Positions 9,512-19,663 are shown, counted from the first letter of the stretch. The stretch is DNA of 64,000 bases from Chitinophaga pinensis (GCF_007896845.1 NZ_VOHS01000018.1:1-64000); one strand, 5' to 3'. Made by a program: numbers and translations. Notes: generated by a model from the sequence alone, not told the origin.

Positions 9512-11074
9512 ATGAAAAGCACTATAAAATGGACGCTGGTTGCAGGTATTGCAATGTTCTCAGCTTCCTGCAGCAACTTCCTCGACGAAAAGAGTCTGAC
9601 CAGACTGGATGAAAGCCAGGTGTACTCTGACGTAAATCTCGTGGAAACAAGTCTCAAAGGTATTTACGCTAACTGGAAGGGTATCCGTACAGATGAGCAG
9701 GGGCTCATCCCGATGATGGGTACTGATGAAACCCAGCAGGGCGCTTTACAGATGAAAAGTGATGCGAGTAAAGGTGGACTGGACCGTTTTGACGGTAACC
9801 TGAACTCTTCACAGGGCCATATCACCAATCAGTGGAATATCCGCTGGCCGATGGTAAATGAGGCAGCTAAAATTGTAAAAGGTCTTAGCGTCAATCCGAT
9901 AGAACCGGGTTCCCGTGAAGCGAAATTATTAGGTGAAGCATCTTTCGTACGTGGCTTCCTTGATTTTCAACTGGCGATGTACTGGGGTGAAATTCCTATC
10001 CGTGATGCAGACCGTGAAGCTGAACTGGGTTTCCGCCGTCAGCCTTTAAAAGATGTGTGGGCGTTTATCATTGCAGATCTGCAGCGTGCAGCCGACAACT
10101 GTCCGAAGACAAACGATCCGGGACGTGCTACTTCAGGTGCAGCGTGGATGATGCTGGGTAAGGCGTATATGTCAGCACCGGTAAGCACTGGTCTGCGCGA
10201 CTTTACCAAAGCAGCTGCCTGCTTTGAAAAGATGATGGGTGATTATTCTTTGGTACCTTACAAGAATCTGTTTGATTATGCCACACCCAACACCGCTGAG
10301 GCAGTACTGGAATTCCAGTTTAGTCCGATCTATCCAAATAATAATAAAATACAGTTCCAGATAGGTTCCCGTGCTGTACAGGCATTTTTTGGTGATGGTT
10401 GCTACTATTCTGGTTATGATAAACTGGTACCTACACAGTACGCTTATTCTTCTGTAGATAGCGGTGGTGTATGGGAGCCTGGCGATCAGCGCCGTTTTGA
10501 AGCGATCCGTTACGATTTCACTTATTATGGTGAAGTGCCGAATCTGGATCCGCTGAAATGGGAAGATCTGGGTAACGACTATGATGAGCTGTTGCCACAC
10601 GTAAAAAAATATGAAGATTTCCGTACCGATAAGCATACTGAAAACAAGATCAATAACATGTGGAACTCCGGTAAAAACATTCCGGTGCTTCGGCTGGCTG
10701 ATGCTAAGTTAAGTTATGCAGAGTGTCTGAATGAAATGAACCGTGGGGCAGAAGCTATCATTGTTGTCAATGAAGTAAGAGCACGTGCATGGGGTGGCGT
10801 ATTGCCAGAAGAAAGGAAATGGAAAGCCATGTCGCAGGATGCGTTCCGTACAGCAATTCTGGACGAGCGTATGCGTGAGCTGTTCGCAGAAGACTGGCGC
10901 CGTATAGACCTGATCCGTACAGGCAAATACGTAGAGTTAGTGAAAGCCCGTAACAAATGGACCAAACAATCAGGTACCATACAGGCATTCAACACTTTAT
11001 TCCCGATTCCGGATACGGAAATGAAACTGAACGGAGATATTACTCCGGCAGATCAGAATCCAGGTTATCGTTAA
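9512..11074 (+). CDS. susD: SusD/RagB-type outer-membrane glycan-binding lipoprotein
   Basis: A 520-residue surface lipoprotein pairing with the SusC just upstream. A lipobox (FSASC) near residue 20 follows a short hydrophobic signal. The SusD alpha-helical TPR-like scaffold is evident (LLGEASFVRGFLDFQL, MYWGEIPIRD, VWAFIIADLQRAADNCP, GAAWMMLGKAYM), and the C-terminal part has the hallmark LDERMRELFAEDWRRIDLIRTGKY and PIPDTEMKLNG with a final NPGYR. It captures glycan at the cell surface and acts as a lid on the SusC barrel. A hairpin in the next intergenic gap may set expression relative to the downstream enzymes. Confidence 0.96.
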   Translation: MKSTIKWTLVAGIAMFSASCSNFLDEKSLTRLDESQVYSDVNLVETSLKGIYANWKGIRTDEQGLIPMMGTDETQQGALQMKSDASKGGLDRFDGNLNSSQGHITNQWNIRWPMVNEAAKIVKGLSVNPIEPGSREAKLLGEASFVRGFLDFQLAMYWGEIPIRDADREAELGFRRQPLKDVWAFIIADLQRAADNCPKTNDPGRATSGAAWMMLGKAYMSAPVSTGLRDFTKAAACFEKMMGDYSLVPYKNLFDYATPNTAEAVLEFQFSPIYPNNNKIQFQIGSRAVQAFFGDGCYYSGYDKLVPTQYAYSSVDSGGVWEPGDQRRFEAIRYDFTYYGEVPNLDPLKWEDLGNDYDELLPHVKKYEDFRTDKHTENKINNMWNSGKNIPVLRLADAKLSYAECLNEMNRGAEAIIVVNEVRARAWGGVLPEERKWKAMSQDAFRTAILDERMRELFAEDWRRIDLIRTGKYVELVKARNKWTKQSGTIQAFNTLFPIPDTEMKLNGDITPADQNPGYR

Positions 11075-11089
11075 TCATTATTTTTAAAG

Positions 11090-11127
11090 AAGCAGGCCGT
11101 TGCAGGTAGCAGCTGGCCTGCTTTTAA
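11090..11127 (+). terminator. Hairpin between susD and the enzyme genes (terminator or attenuator)
   Basis: A 9-bp stem, AAGCAGGCC (11090-11098) with GGCCTGCTT (11115-11123), has a 16-base loop and a short T-rich tail, in the 60-bp gap before the GH27-like gene. It may partially terminate transcription, giving more SusCD than enzyme; this is inference. Confidence 0.5.
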
Positions 11128-11134
11128 CATTATT

Positions 11135-13135
11135 ATGAGAAATATATCACGGATTACGCCGCTGTTACTGTTTGCGGTGATCATGCTAATCTCGGGGGCC
11201 TTACAGGCAGGCACTCCCACCGACTGGAAAATAGTATATGAAAAAACCAGTAAAACGCTGCGTCTCAAAAGAGCAGCCGGTAATGTGGATCTCCTGCAGT
11301 ATGCGTCCTTTAAATGGAACGGCCAGCTGATCACCACCAAAGACTACACGCGCAACACAATCGTAGTGAAGCCACTGAATGACGCTTTCGGGAAAGGCTC
11401 ACTGTTACAGGTCACTTATTATGCTGAGAAATTACCAACACTGGTACAATCTTTTTATCAGTACGCAGGCAAAGATTACCTGTTGACTGACTTTACTTTA
11501 CAAGCGCGTTCCGGCAGCATAGCGTCTAATTATATGGCGCCGGTAAATCTGGAAGACATGACCCGGATATTGGGTACAGGTGACAAACGTGCACTTTTTA
11601 TTCCGTTTGACAATGACAAATGGATCCGCTTTCAGTCCCATCCACTGGACTTTACTTCTTTAACCAGCTACGAGGCTACCGCCGTTTTTAATGGCAATTC
11701 CCGTCAGGGACTTGTAGTCGGTTCTGTAGAACACGATTTCTGGAAATCAGCTGTTATCATGAACAAAGCCGAAAACGGGTCTGCCTACACACTGACCTGC
11801 TACGGTGGCGCTGCTGATTCTACCACCCGCGACCTTATACCACACGGTGCAAAAGAAGGTCGTCTGATCCGTTCTCCGAAGGTAATGCTGGGTGTATTCA
11901 CCGACTGGCGCAATGGTATGGATGCTTATGGTGCTGCAAATGCAGTCATTGCTCCGCCAAGAGCGTGGAAAAAAGCAATGCCGATGGGTTGGAACAGCTG
12001 GGGGGTATTACAGTTTAACATCAGCTACGAGAAAGCATTGGAAGTATCTGATTTCTTCCATCAAAATCTTCAGCCGCAACACTTTGTCAATAAAGACAAC
12101 GAAATAGTGATTGGTCTGGATTCGGGCTGGGATCGTTTCAGCGAAGAACAACTAAAGGATTTTGTAAACCACTGCAAGGCTAATGGCCAGATCGCAGGTA
12201 TTTACTGGACACCGTTCACAGACTGGGGTAAAAGCCCGGACAGAACGATCAAAGAAGCACCTGAATATAAATTCAAAGATGTTTATCTTTATGCGAATGG
12301 TCAGCCGCAAGATCTTGACGGCGCCTATGCCATAGACCCTACTCATCCTGCCATTGAGCAGCGTATGAAAAAGGTGGCTGACCTGTTCCATCGTTGTGGT
12401 TTCCAGTATGTGAAGGTTGACTTTATGGCGCATGGTGCGATCAATGCGGATAAGTGGTACAATCCACAGGTGAAATCCGGTATTGCCGCTTACAATTATG
12501 GTATGCAGCTGCTGGACAAATACTTTGGTGATATGTATATCAACCTGTCCATTGCACCGATCTTCCCTGCGCAGTATGCACAGTCCCGTCGTATTGCCTG
12601 TGATGCCTGGAATAAAATAAAGGACACAGAATACACCCTGAATGCGGTTTCTTACGGATGGTGGATCAATAAGATCTATCAGTTCAATGATGCTGACCAC
12701 GTTGTGCTCCAGCAGGCATCAGAAGGAGAGAACCGTGCCCGCGTGACCTCTGCCGTAATTACCGGTTTATTTATTGCCGGCGATGATTTCAGTAAAGATG
12801 GTAGTGAGGAAGGAAAAACAAAAGCGAAGCAATTTTTAACCAATGCTGAAGTAAATGCTGCCGCCATGGGCCACAGCTTCCGTCCGGTAGAAGGAACAGG
12901 CGAGCGTTCTGAAAACCAGTTTGTGCTGACTGACGCAAAAGGAAATACTTACTATGCCGTTTTCAACTATACAGAAGAGCCACGTAGTATACAACTGCCA
13001 CTGGAAAGACTGGGATTGAATCCTGCTAAACAGTACGGGGTACGCAACCTCTGGTCACACGCTGATGTCGATGCCAACAGCACCATGACGATTCCGGCCA
13101 AAGACGTTCTTTTTTTGAAAATCAATAGCAAATAA
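11135..13135 (+). CDS. GH27-like (clan GH-D) secreted glycosidase, probable alpha-galactosidase
   Basis: A 666-residue exported enzyme: signal peptide (LLLFAVIMLISGALQAG), an about 250-residue N-terminal beta-sandwich, then a TIM barrel starting MPMGWNSWGV. The barrel holds VIGLDSGWDRF, IAGIYWTPFTDWG and FQYVKVDFMAHG, where Asp429 is the likely nucleophile by analogy with clan GH-D. Asp490 in RRIACDAW is a candidate acid/base. A C-terminal beta domain ends the protein. It is clearly related to GH27/GH36, but the exact family is uncertain. Sitting between SusD and a canonical GH36 enzyme, it probably removes terminal alpha-linked galactose in the periplasm. Confidence 0.82.
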   Translation: MRNISRITPLLLFAVIMLISGALQAGTPTDWKIVYEKTSKTLRLKRAAGNVDLLQYASFKWNGQLITTKDYTRNTIVVKPLNDAFGKGSLLQVTYYAEKLPTLVQSFYQYAGKDYLLTDFTLQARSGSIASNYMAPVNLEDMTRILGTGDKRALFIPFDNDKWIRFQSHPLDFTSLTSYEATAVFNGNSRQGLVVGSVEHDFWKSAVIMNKAENGSAYTLTCYGGAADSTTRDLIPHGAKEGRLIRSPKVMLGVFTDWRNGMDAYGAANAVIAPPRAWKKAMPMGWNSWGVLQFNISYEKALEVSDFFHQNLQPQHFVNKDNEIVIGLDSGWDRFSEEQLKDFVNHCKANGQIAGIYWTPFTDWGKSPDRTIKEAPEYKFKDVYLYANGQPQDLDGAYAIDPTHPAIEQRMKKVADLFHRCGFQYVKVDFMAHGAINADKWYNPQVKSGIAAYNYGMQLLDKYFGDMYINLSIAPIFPAQYAQSRRIACDAWNKIKDTEYTLNAVSYGWWINKIYQFNDADHVVLQQASEGENRARVTSAVITGLFIAGDDFSKDGSEEGKTKAKQFLTNAEVNAAAMGHSFRPVEGTGERSENQFVLTDAKGNTYYAVFNYTEEPRSIQLPLERLGLNPAKQYGVRNLWSHADVDANSTMTIPAKDVLFLKINSK

Positions 13136-13157
13136 AGCAGATTAATAACTTGTATCC

Positions 13158-15338
13158 ATGAGCAGAAAGATATTATCCATTTTGTTTTTCCTGGTTGTTA
13201 TAACCCTTTCCGCGAGTGCGGAGACGATCCACATTGCCACTAAAGAGACAGAACTGGTATTACAGACCGCACAAAACGGACGGCTGTTTCAACTGTACCT
13301 CGGCCCCCGTCTGGCTGTAGCAGATGATTATAATCACCTGACCGCCAATATGAAGGGTAAGAGCGACGGACAGGCATGGGAAGCCTACCCTGTATCCGGC
13401 ACGGAAACTTATTTCGAACCTGCTTTTGGTATCCGTCACAATGATGGTAATCAGGCAACGGTGCTGAAGTACGTTTCTCATACAGAAAAGAAAGTTTCTG
13501 ACGATGTGACCGAAACGGTTATTATACTGAAAGACGATCTGTACCCGGTACAGGTAAAACTCTTCTACCGCACATTTGCAAAGGATAATATCATTGAATC
13601 CTGGACAGAGATCAGCCACAACGAAAAGAAAGCAGTCAGCATCAATAATTATGCTTCTTCCATGTTATACTGGAAACGCAGTCAGTACTTCCTGACTGAA
13701 TTCAGCGGCGACTGGGCAAAAGAAGCAAATATGACCACTACACCGCTGGCTTTTGGTAAAAAGATGGTGGATTCCAAACTGGGCTCCAGAGCAGACCTGT
13801 TTGTATCTCCATTCTTTACTGTAGGTCTGGGCGATAAACCCCGTGAAAATGATGGTCAGGTGCTGATGGGTACCCTCGCATGGACCGGTAACTTCCGCTT
13901 TACTTTCGAAGTAGATAATGAGAACAACCTGCGCGTGATCTCAGGTATCAATCCATTCGCTTCCGAGTATACTCTGGATCCGGGGAAGGTGTTTACCACC
14001 CCTTCTTTCATCTTTACACTGAGCAATCAGGGTACAGGTAAAGGTAGCCGCGACCTGCAGCGTTGGGCGCGTAGCTATCGTCTGAAAGATGGTAATGGCG
14101 ACCGTATGACCCTGCTGAATAACTGGGAATCAACTGGTTTTGATTTTAACGAAGAGAAGCTGAAAGGCCTGATCGAAGAAACCAAATATCTGGGCGTGGA
14201 CATGTTCCTACTGGATGATGGCTGGTTTGCCAATAAATATCCCCGTCACAGTGACACACAGGGGCTGGGTGACTGGGCGCCTACCGCTAATAAACTGCCA
14301 AACGGTATACCTGCTCTGGTAAAAGCTGCTAACACTACCGGTGTGAAATTCGGTATCTGGATCGAGCCTGAAATGGTGAATCCAAAGAGCGAACTCTTTG
14401 AAAAACATCCTGACTGGGTGATCATGCTGCCTAACCGGGAGCGCTACTATTTCCGTAATCAGCTGGTACTGGATCTGAGCAATCCGGCAGTACAGGAGCA
14501 TGTATTCAATGTGGTAGATCACCTGATGACGGAGAATCCTGATCTGGCTTACATGAAGTGGGATTGTAACAGTCCTATTACCAATATCTATTCTCCTTAT
14601 CTGAAGGAAAAGCAGGGTAACCTTTATATAGAATATGTACGCGGTCTTTATAAAGTACTGGACCGTATCAAAGATAAATATCCTAATCTGCCGATGATGC
14701 TCTGTTCCGGTGGTGGAGGCCGTACAGACTACGAAGGACTGCGTTATTTCACCGAATTCTGGCCAAGCGATAATACCGACCCGGTAGAACGCTTATATAT
14801 TCAGTGGGGTTATTCGCAGTTCTTCCCGGCAAAAGCCATGGCCGCACACGTAACCAGCTGGAACCATGATGCCGGCATCAAATTCCGTGTAGACGTGGCG
14901 ATGCAATGCAAACTGGGTTTTGATATCAATATTAAAGAACTGCGTGCCGAAGAGCAGACTTTCTGTAAAGAAGCCGTGGCAAACTACGAAAGACTGAAGA
15001 ATATAAACTACGATGGCGACCAGTACAGACTGGTATCTCCATATGAGGGTAATCATTCAGCCATCATGTATGTGAGCCAGTCTCAAAAACAGGCGCTGGT
15101 ATATGCGTATGATATCTTCCCGCGTTATTCTGAAATCCTGCAGCCGGTATTGTGCAAGGGACTGAATCCTGCCGCGAAATACCGTGTAAAGGAAATCAAC
15201 CTCATGCCGGGTAATAACCCTGCTGATGCTTTCAACAGCAAGGTGTATTCCGGAGATTACCTTATGAAAATCGGACTGGATTTATTTACTTCGACTAAAT
15301 TGCATAGCCGCATACTGGAACTGGAAGTTGTAGAATAA
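13158..15338 (+). CDS. GH36 alpha-galactosidase
   Basis: A 726-residue exported enzyme with a signal peptide (ILFFLVVITLSASA). It has the GH36 architecture: an N-terminal beta-supersandwich, then a catalytic barrel with MFLLDDGWFANKYPRHSDTQGLGDW, FGIWIEPEMVNPKSEL and AYMKWDCNSPI (nucleophile Asp469). It continues with LCSGGGGRTDYEGL and FWPSDNTDPVERL (acid/base Asp538), and a C-terminal beta-sheet domain. Both catalytic aspartates and the flanking family motifs are intact. It should hydrolyse alpha-1,6-galactosyl bonds in raffinose-family sugars or galactomannan side chains. It lies 22 bases after the GH27-like gene, and its stop overlaps the next gene's start as TAATG. Confidence 0.95.
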   Translation: MSRKILSILFFLVVITLSASAETIHIATKETELVLQTAQNGRLFQLYLGPRLAVADDYNHLTANMKGKSDGQAWEAYPVSGTETYFEPAFGIRHNDGNQATVLKYVSHTEKKVSDDVTETVIILKDDLYPVQVKLFYRTFAKDNIIESWTEISHNEKKAVSINNYASSMLYWKRSQYFLTEFSGDWAKEANMTTTPLAFGKKMVDSKLGSRADLFVSPFFTVGLGDKPRENDGQVLMGTLAWTGNFRFTFEVDNENNLRVISGINPFASEYTLDPGKVFTTPSFIFTLSNQGTGKGSRDLQRWARSYRLKDGNGDRMTLLNNWESTGFDFNEEKLKGLIEETKYLGVDMFLLDDGWFANKYPRHSDTQGLGDWAPTANKLPNGIPALVKAANTTGVKFGIWIEPEMVNPKSELFEKHPDWVIMLPNRERYYFRNQLVLDLSNPAVQEHVFNVVDHLMTENPDLAYMKWDCNSPITNIYSPYLKEKQGNLYIEYVRGLYKVLDRIKDKYPNLPMMLCSGGGGRTDYEGLRYFTEFWPSDNTDPVERLYIQWGYSQFFPAKAMAAHVTSWNHDAGIKFRVDVAMQCKLGFDINIKELRAEEQTFCKEAVANYERLKNINYDGDQYRLVSPYEGNHSAIMYVSQSQKQALVYAYDIFPRYSEILQPVLCKGLNPAAKYRVKEINLMPGNNPADAFNSKVYSGDYLMKIGLDLFTSTKLHSRILELEVVE

Positions 15339-16396
15339 TGGCGAGACGTGCTAAATGCATAAACAACTATGAAGTGATGAAGACAATTTTTGAAAAGATA
15401 CAGGAGCTGGATGAGGTACCTTCTTATTCCAAGCATGAGCGCTTTGTCGAGGGCATTGTCAATGCGATCAATGACAGGATTATCTGTGTGGGAGATGCAC
15501 TGCCTTCGGTGAATTCAATGATCTCAGGACTGGGATTTGCGAGGGAAACGGTGATCAAAGGTTACCGCGAACTACAGAACCGTGGTCTGATCGAGGCCAA
15601 GAACCGCCTTGGCTACTTCGTTGCTGACGATAATACAAAGCAGTCGCTGAAGGTAGCCCTGCTGATGTATACGATCGATACTTTCCAGGAACAGTTCTAC
15701 CGTAGCTTCCGCAACGAACTCGGTGCTGACGTTCATCTGGACGTGTTTTTTCACCACGGGAACATTGAGGTGTTTGAGACCATGTTCTCGCTGGTGAAGA
15801 ACAGGCATTACGGTATGTACGTCATTTCTCCTATTCATCATCCCCGTACAAGGGAGCTACTGAATACCATCCCGCGTCAGAAGCTGCTGATGTTTGACCG
15901 TTATGAGCCGCTGGAAGGGGATTTCAATTATGTGGTACAGGAATTTGAACAATCTTCCTATCATATTTTTGAAGAACTGGCAGACGTGATCAGGAAATTT
16001 GACCGGATGGTCTTCTTTCATAATCCGGATTCATTGTTTCCTCCGGAAATTGTCAGATCTTTCAGGAACTTCACGCAGCAGCACGGTATCAAAGGAGAAG
16101 TACTGCGCGAATATGAGCCCGGCTCAGTAGAAAAAGGAGTGGTTTATTATGTGAATGAGAATGCTGAGTTGTGGAATCTGTTAAGGGATTGCAATGCAAA
16201 AAAAATAGAACCGGGCAAGGATATTGGTATCCTTTCCCATAATGACGAGCCTGTAAAAGAGCTTGTCGGCAATGGTATTACGACCTATTCGGTCAGTTTC
16301 AGCGAGATGGGTAAAAGGGCTGCCTGCGCAGTCCTGAGCCGGGAACCGGTGCACCAGGTGCTGCCCACCAACCTGATCCGACGTAACTCTCTATGA
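15338..16396 (+). CDS. GntR-type winged-helix regulator with periplasmic-binding-protein-like sensor domain
   Basis: A 352-residue regulator. After a short leader (a second ATG sits at residue 14), residues about 25-85 form a GntR winged helix (FVEGIVNAINDRIICVGDAL, RETVIKGYRELQNRGLIEAKNRLGYFV). The remaining about 250 residues resemble a LacI/sugar-binding two-lobed sensor (VALLMYTIDTFQEQFYRSF, IGILSHNDEPVKELVGNGI). It is translationally coupled to the GH36 gene by a one-base overlap and lies 4 bases before the symporter. It probably senses an imported sugar, such as galactose or a disaccharide, and controls this locus. Confidence 0.9.
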   Translation: MARRAKCINNYEVMKTIFEKIQELDEVPSYSKHERFVEGIVNAINDRIICVGDALPSVNSMISGLGFARETVIKGYRELQNRGLIEAKNRLGYFVADDNTKQSLKVALLMYTIDTFQEQFYRSFRNELGADVHLDVFFHHGNIEVFETMFSLVKNRHYGMYVISPIHHPRTRELLNTIPRQKLLMFDRYEPLEGDFNYVVQEFEQSSYHIFEELADVIRKFDRMVFFHNPDSLFPPEIVRSFRNFTQQHGIKGEVLREYEPGSVEKGVVYYVNENAELWNLLRDCNAKKIEPGKDIGILSHNDEPVKELVGNGITTYSVSFSEMGKRAACAVLSREPVHQVLPTNLIRRNSL

Positions 16397-16400
16397 TAAT

Positions 16401-17996
16401 ATGAATGTTGGGGCTTTACTGAGTTTTCTGCTGGTAACCATCCTTGTGGCTTTGATTTCCTGGTATAAGACCCGGAGAGAAAACCTGCAGACCGCCGCGG
16501 GCCTCTTCTTCGCCAACCGTAACCTCGGTTTTCTGGTAGTCGGTGGCGCCCTTTTCTTTACAAATATCAGCGCGGTACAGTTTATCGGTGAGAATGAACT
16601 CGTCTACACCAATAATATGAGCGTGATGGCGTGGGGATTGTCCTCCGTATTTGCCATGCTACTGGTCTCTGAATTCATCATGCCGGTTTACCTGCGCAGC
16701 GGTATCTCTACAACACCCGATTTTCTCGAAGAAAGATATGACACCGGCACAAAGCGATTTGTGTCGGTGATCTTCCTTGTCAGCTATATTGTCAATATGC
16801 TGCCATCTGTACTATACAGTGGCGCCATTTCCTTTAACGGCCTGTTCCGGGTATCAGAAACCCTGCACATTGATTACTGGGTCACGATCTGGATACTGGT
16901 ATGGCTGATCGGGTTTATTGGTTGTCTGTATACGATTCTCGGCGGACTGAAAGCCGTGGCCATCTCTGATACGGTGCTGGGGGTAGGGATGTTTGCAGGG
17001 GGTATTTTGCTGCCTTATGCCGCCCTGAAATACCTCGGACATGGTTCGGCAGGCACAGGGCTGGATATCTTATTAGCCGCGCGCAGGGACCATTTTAATG
17101 CCATTGGCGGGCCACATGATGCTGTACCTTTTCCCACCATCTTCACCGGTATGTTTCTGGTGAATCTCTATTACTGGGGCACAGAACAATACATCGTTCA
17201 GCAGGCGCTGGCCTCCCGTAGTCTGGCGGAAAGCCAGAAAGGGATTGCCGTTGCCAGTCTGGGAAAGATCATTTCCCCGCTGCTGCTGAATATACCCGGT
17301 CTGATAGCCGTATTGCTCTATCCGCATATGACAAATACGGCGGAAGTCTTTCCGAAGATTGTGAGTGACGTCTGTTCCCCTATGTTGACCGGCTTTATTG
17401 CAGCCATCACTTTCGGGGCTGCCCTGACCACTTTTAACGCAGGTCTGAACAGTACCAGTACCCTGTTTGTACTGAACCTTTATATGCCCTTTAAAGCATG
17501 GCGGCAGGAGGCCGTAAGCGAACGTCAGCTGGTACGTATCAGCAGGCGTTTTGAACTGCTGGTTTGCCTGCTGGCGATGATCATTGCGCCATTTATCGTC
17601 TTTGCGCAGCAGGGTTTATATACCTATATCCAGATGGTCAGCGGTCTTTTCAGCGTACCTATTTTTACTATCCTGTTCTTAGGATTAGTCCATAAACGAA
17701 TGCCGGCTATTGCGGCGAAGATCGGATTGACCTTCTTTATCTTTACTTATTCAATTGCACAGTTTGTGGTGGATACAGGGCTGCATTTCCTGCACGTACT
17801 GGCTATTCTGTTTGTGGTAACCGTATTACTGATGTTAGGAGTAGCGGCTATTGCTCCCCGTAAAGAACCCTTTGTACAGCAATGGAATAATGTGGTAGAT
17901 CTGCAACCATGGAAGCAAAGACATATCTATACTGCGCTGCTGTTACTGGCGATGGTGGCTTTGTTTATTTTTCTCCCCCTCGGACTGGCAAAATAA
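16401..17996 (+). CDS. Sodium:solute symporter family (SSS) sugar transporter
   Basis: A 531-residue inner-membrane protein with about 13-14 hydrophobic helices. It shows SSS family features: FFANRNLGFLVVGGALFFTNISAVQFIGENE near residues 30-60, STTPDFLEERYD near 105, and a central GALTTFNAGLNSTSTLF-type stretch near 345. Close homologues with SGLT-like sequences carry monosaccharides with Na+. As the last gene of the galactoside locus it should import the galactose or disaccharide released in the periplasm. The substrate is inferred from context. Confidence 0.9.
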   Translation: MNVGALLSFLLVTILVALISWYKTRRENLQTAAGLFFANRNLGFLVVGGALFFTNISAVQFIGENELVYTNNMSVMAWGLSSVFAMLLVSEFIMPVYLRSGISTTPDFLEERYDTGTKRFVSVIFLVSYIVNMLPSVLYSGAISFNGLFRVSETLHIDYWVTIWILVWLIGFIGCLYTILGGLKAVAISDTVLGVGMFAGGILLPYAALKYLGHGSAGTGLDILLAARRDHFNAIGGPHDAVPFPTIFTGMFLVNLYYWGTEQYIVQQALASRSLAESQKGIAVASLGKIISPLLLNIPGLIAVLLYPHMTNTAEVFPKIVSDVCSPMLTGFIAAITFGAALTTFNAGLNSTSTLFVLNLYMPFKAWRQEAVSERQLVRISRRFELLVCLLAMIIAPFIVFAQQGLYTYIQMVSGLFSVPIFTILFLGLVHKRMPAIAAKIGLTFFIFTYSIAQFVVDTGLHFLHVLAILFVVTVLLMLGVAAIAPRKEPFVQQWNNVVDLQPWKQRHIYTALLLLAMVALFIFLPLGLAK

Positions 17997-17999
17997 AAT

Positions 18000-19663
18000 A
18001 CGTTGTCGCTCAGGCATTGCGTCATTTACAGTCTGATCTTGAAACATTTATGGATGGTAATAACGATGGTCCGGAGACTTTGCCGGTCTTTGTGATCGTC
18101 TCGATATCTCCATGCGATGGGAGTTGATACTGTATGGTTGGCTCCTTTCAACCAACCCTAATAAAGATAACGGTTATGATATACAGGATTACTATGGTGT
18201 AGATCCCGGCATGGCTCAAGTGGAGATTTTGTGGATTTATGCACAGGGCTGATAAGTTGGGTATAAAGGTAATCATTGATCTGGTTGTCAATCATACATC
18301 GGATAAGCATCCTGGTTTCAGATGGCGCGGTCAGCGAAGGATAGTCCTAAACGTGACTGGTATGTATGGTCCGAAGAAGCCCTCGGAATTGGGATGAGGG
18401 GATGTTTTTCCCGGTGTACAGAAAGCTACCTGGACGCTGGATAAGAAAAGCGACCTATTATTTTCACAGGTTCCATGAATTCGAGCCGGATCTAACACAG
18501 AAACCCTGCTGTAAGAGAGGAGATTACACGTATTATGGGCTACTGGTTAAACTAGGTGTAGCGGGTTTTCGCGTAGATGCTGTTCCTTTATACTGGAATC
18601 GCCTGCACCCGTAAGAAGAAAGCCAAATGAATTTGATTACCTGAAGGAGATGCGCCGTTTTCTCAATGGCGAAAGGGGGACGCGGTACTGCTGGGAGAGG
18701 CGAATGTGCTACCGAAAGACAGCATGAAATATTTTGGTGATGAAATAGTGATGGTATTCATCTGATGTTCAACTTTTTCGTAAATCAGTACCTGTTCTAC
18801 GCTTTGGCTACCTGTAAAACGGCTCCGCTGATCAAGGCACTCGAGCAGGACAAGATTAAGCTCATCTGCTCCTCAGTGGGCCCATTTTCTCCGTAATCAT
18901 GATGAACGGATCTGGGGCGATTAACCGAAAAAGAAAGAGCGGAGGTTTTCCGGCGTTTTGCCGGATGAGAATATGCAGTTATATTCAGAGGTATCCGCCG
19001 CAGACTGGGGCCGATGTTAGGGAGCAGACAGCAGAATGAACTGGCTTATAGTGTGATGTTTCCCTGCGGGTACCCGGTGCTTCGTTATGGCGACGAAATA
19101 GGAATGGGAGATAATCTCAGTCTGGATGACCGGAACAGTGTAAGAACAGTTATGGCGACGAAATAGGAATGGGAGATAATCTCAGTCTGGATGACCGGAA
19201 CAGTGTAAGAACACCAATGCAATGGTCAGGAGAGTATCAGGCTGGTTTCTCTAAGGCCAAAAACTGGTGCACCCGGTGATTGATGATGGCTACTATTCTA
19301 TGTGCACGTGAATGTAGAGACACAGCGCCGGGAGCAGGATTCCATGCTGAACTGGATGACATCAATGATACGACTGCGAAGGGAGTGCCCCGAAATAGGT
19401 AATGGCTCCTGGGAAATAATGAATACAGGCTATGAGCATATATTAGGGATGTACTACCAGTGGAAAGACAGGCAGCTTTTTATCTGGCATAACTTCAGCG
19501 AAAAGCCACAGGAACTTGTATTTATGGCGAAGGAAGCCGAGGAAGCCGGCACCCGCAGACTGGTAGACCTGATGAACAATATTGAAAGTATAGAAGATGA
19601 CAAAGGCAGACATACCATCACATTGGAAGCTTACGGATATCGTTGGTTCAGAGCTGGCTGATA
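18000..19663 (+). pseudogene. Decayed GH13 alpha-amylase/trehalose-synthase-like enzyme
   Basis: GH13 landmarks appear in order but in different frames: VIYSL then DLETFMDGNNDG (18020-18070), NGYDIQDYYGVDPG (18170), KLGIKVIIDLVVNHTSDKHP (18255-18310), PRNWDEGMFFP, LGVAGFRVDAVP (18550-18585, with the usual nucleophile position), a late [10 protein letters not shown] (about 19085), and the C-terminal domain from 19302 to a stop at 19661-19663. A 65-bp tandem duplication at 19084-19213 alone destroys the frame. The symporter stop lies immediately upstream, so this may once have been the next gene of the operon. Confidence 0.88.
19084..19213. repeat. 65-bp exact tandem duplication inside the GH13 pseudogene
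   Basis: The 65 bases at 19084-19148, starting gttatggcgacg, are repeated exactly at 19149-19213. The length is not a multiple of three, so it shifts the frame. The copies are identical, which points to a recent replication-slippage or unequal-exchange event, or an assembly artefact. Confidence 0.9.

Noticed and set aside
19084-19213. Treating the exact duplication as an insertion sequence
   Set aside because: It is a direct duplication of the host gene sequence, with no terminal inverted repeats or transposase.
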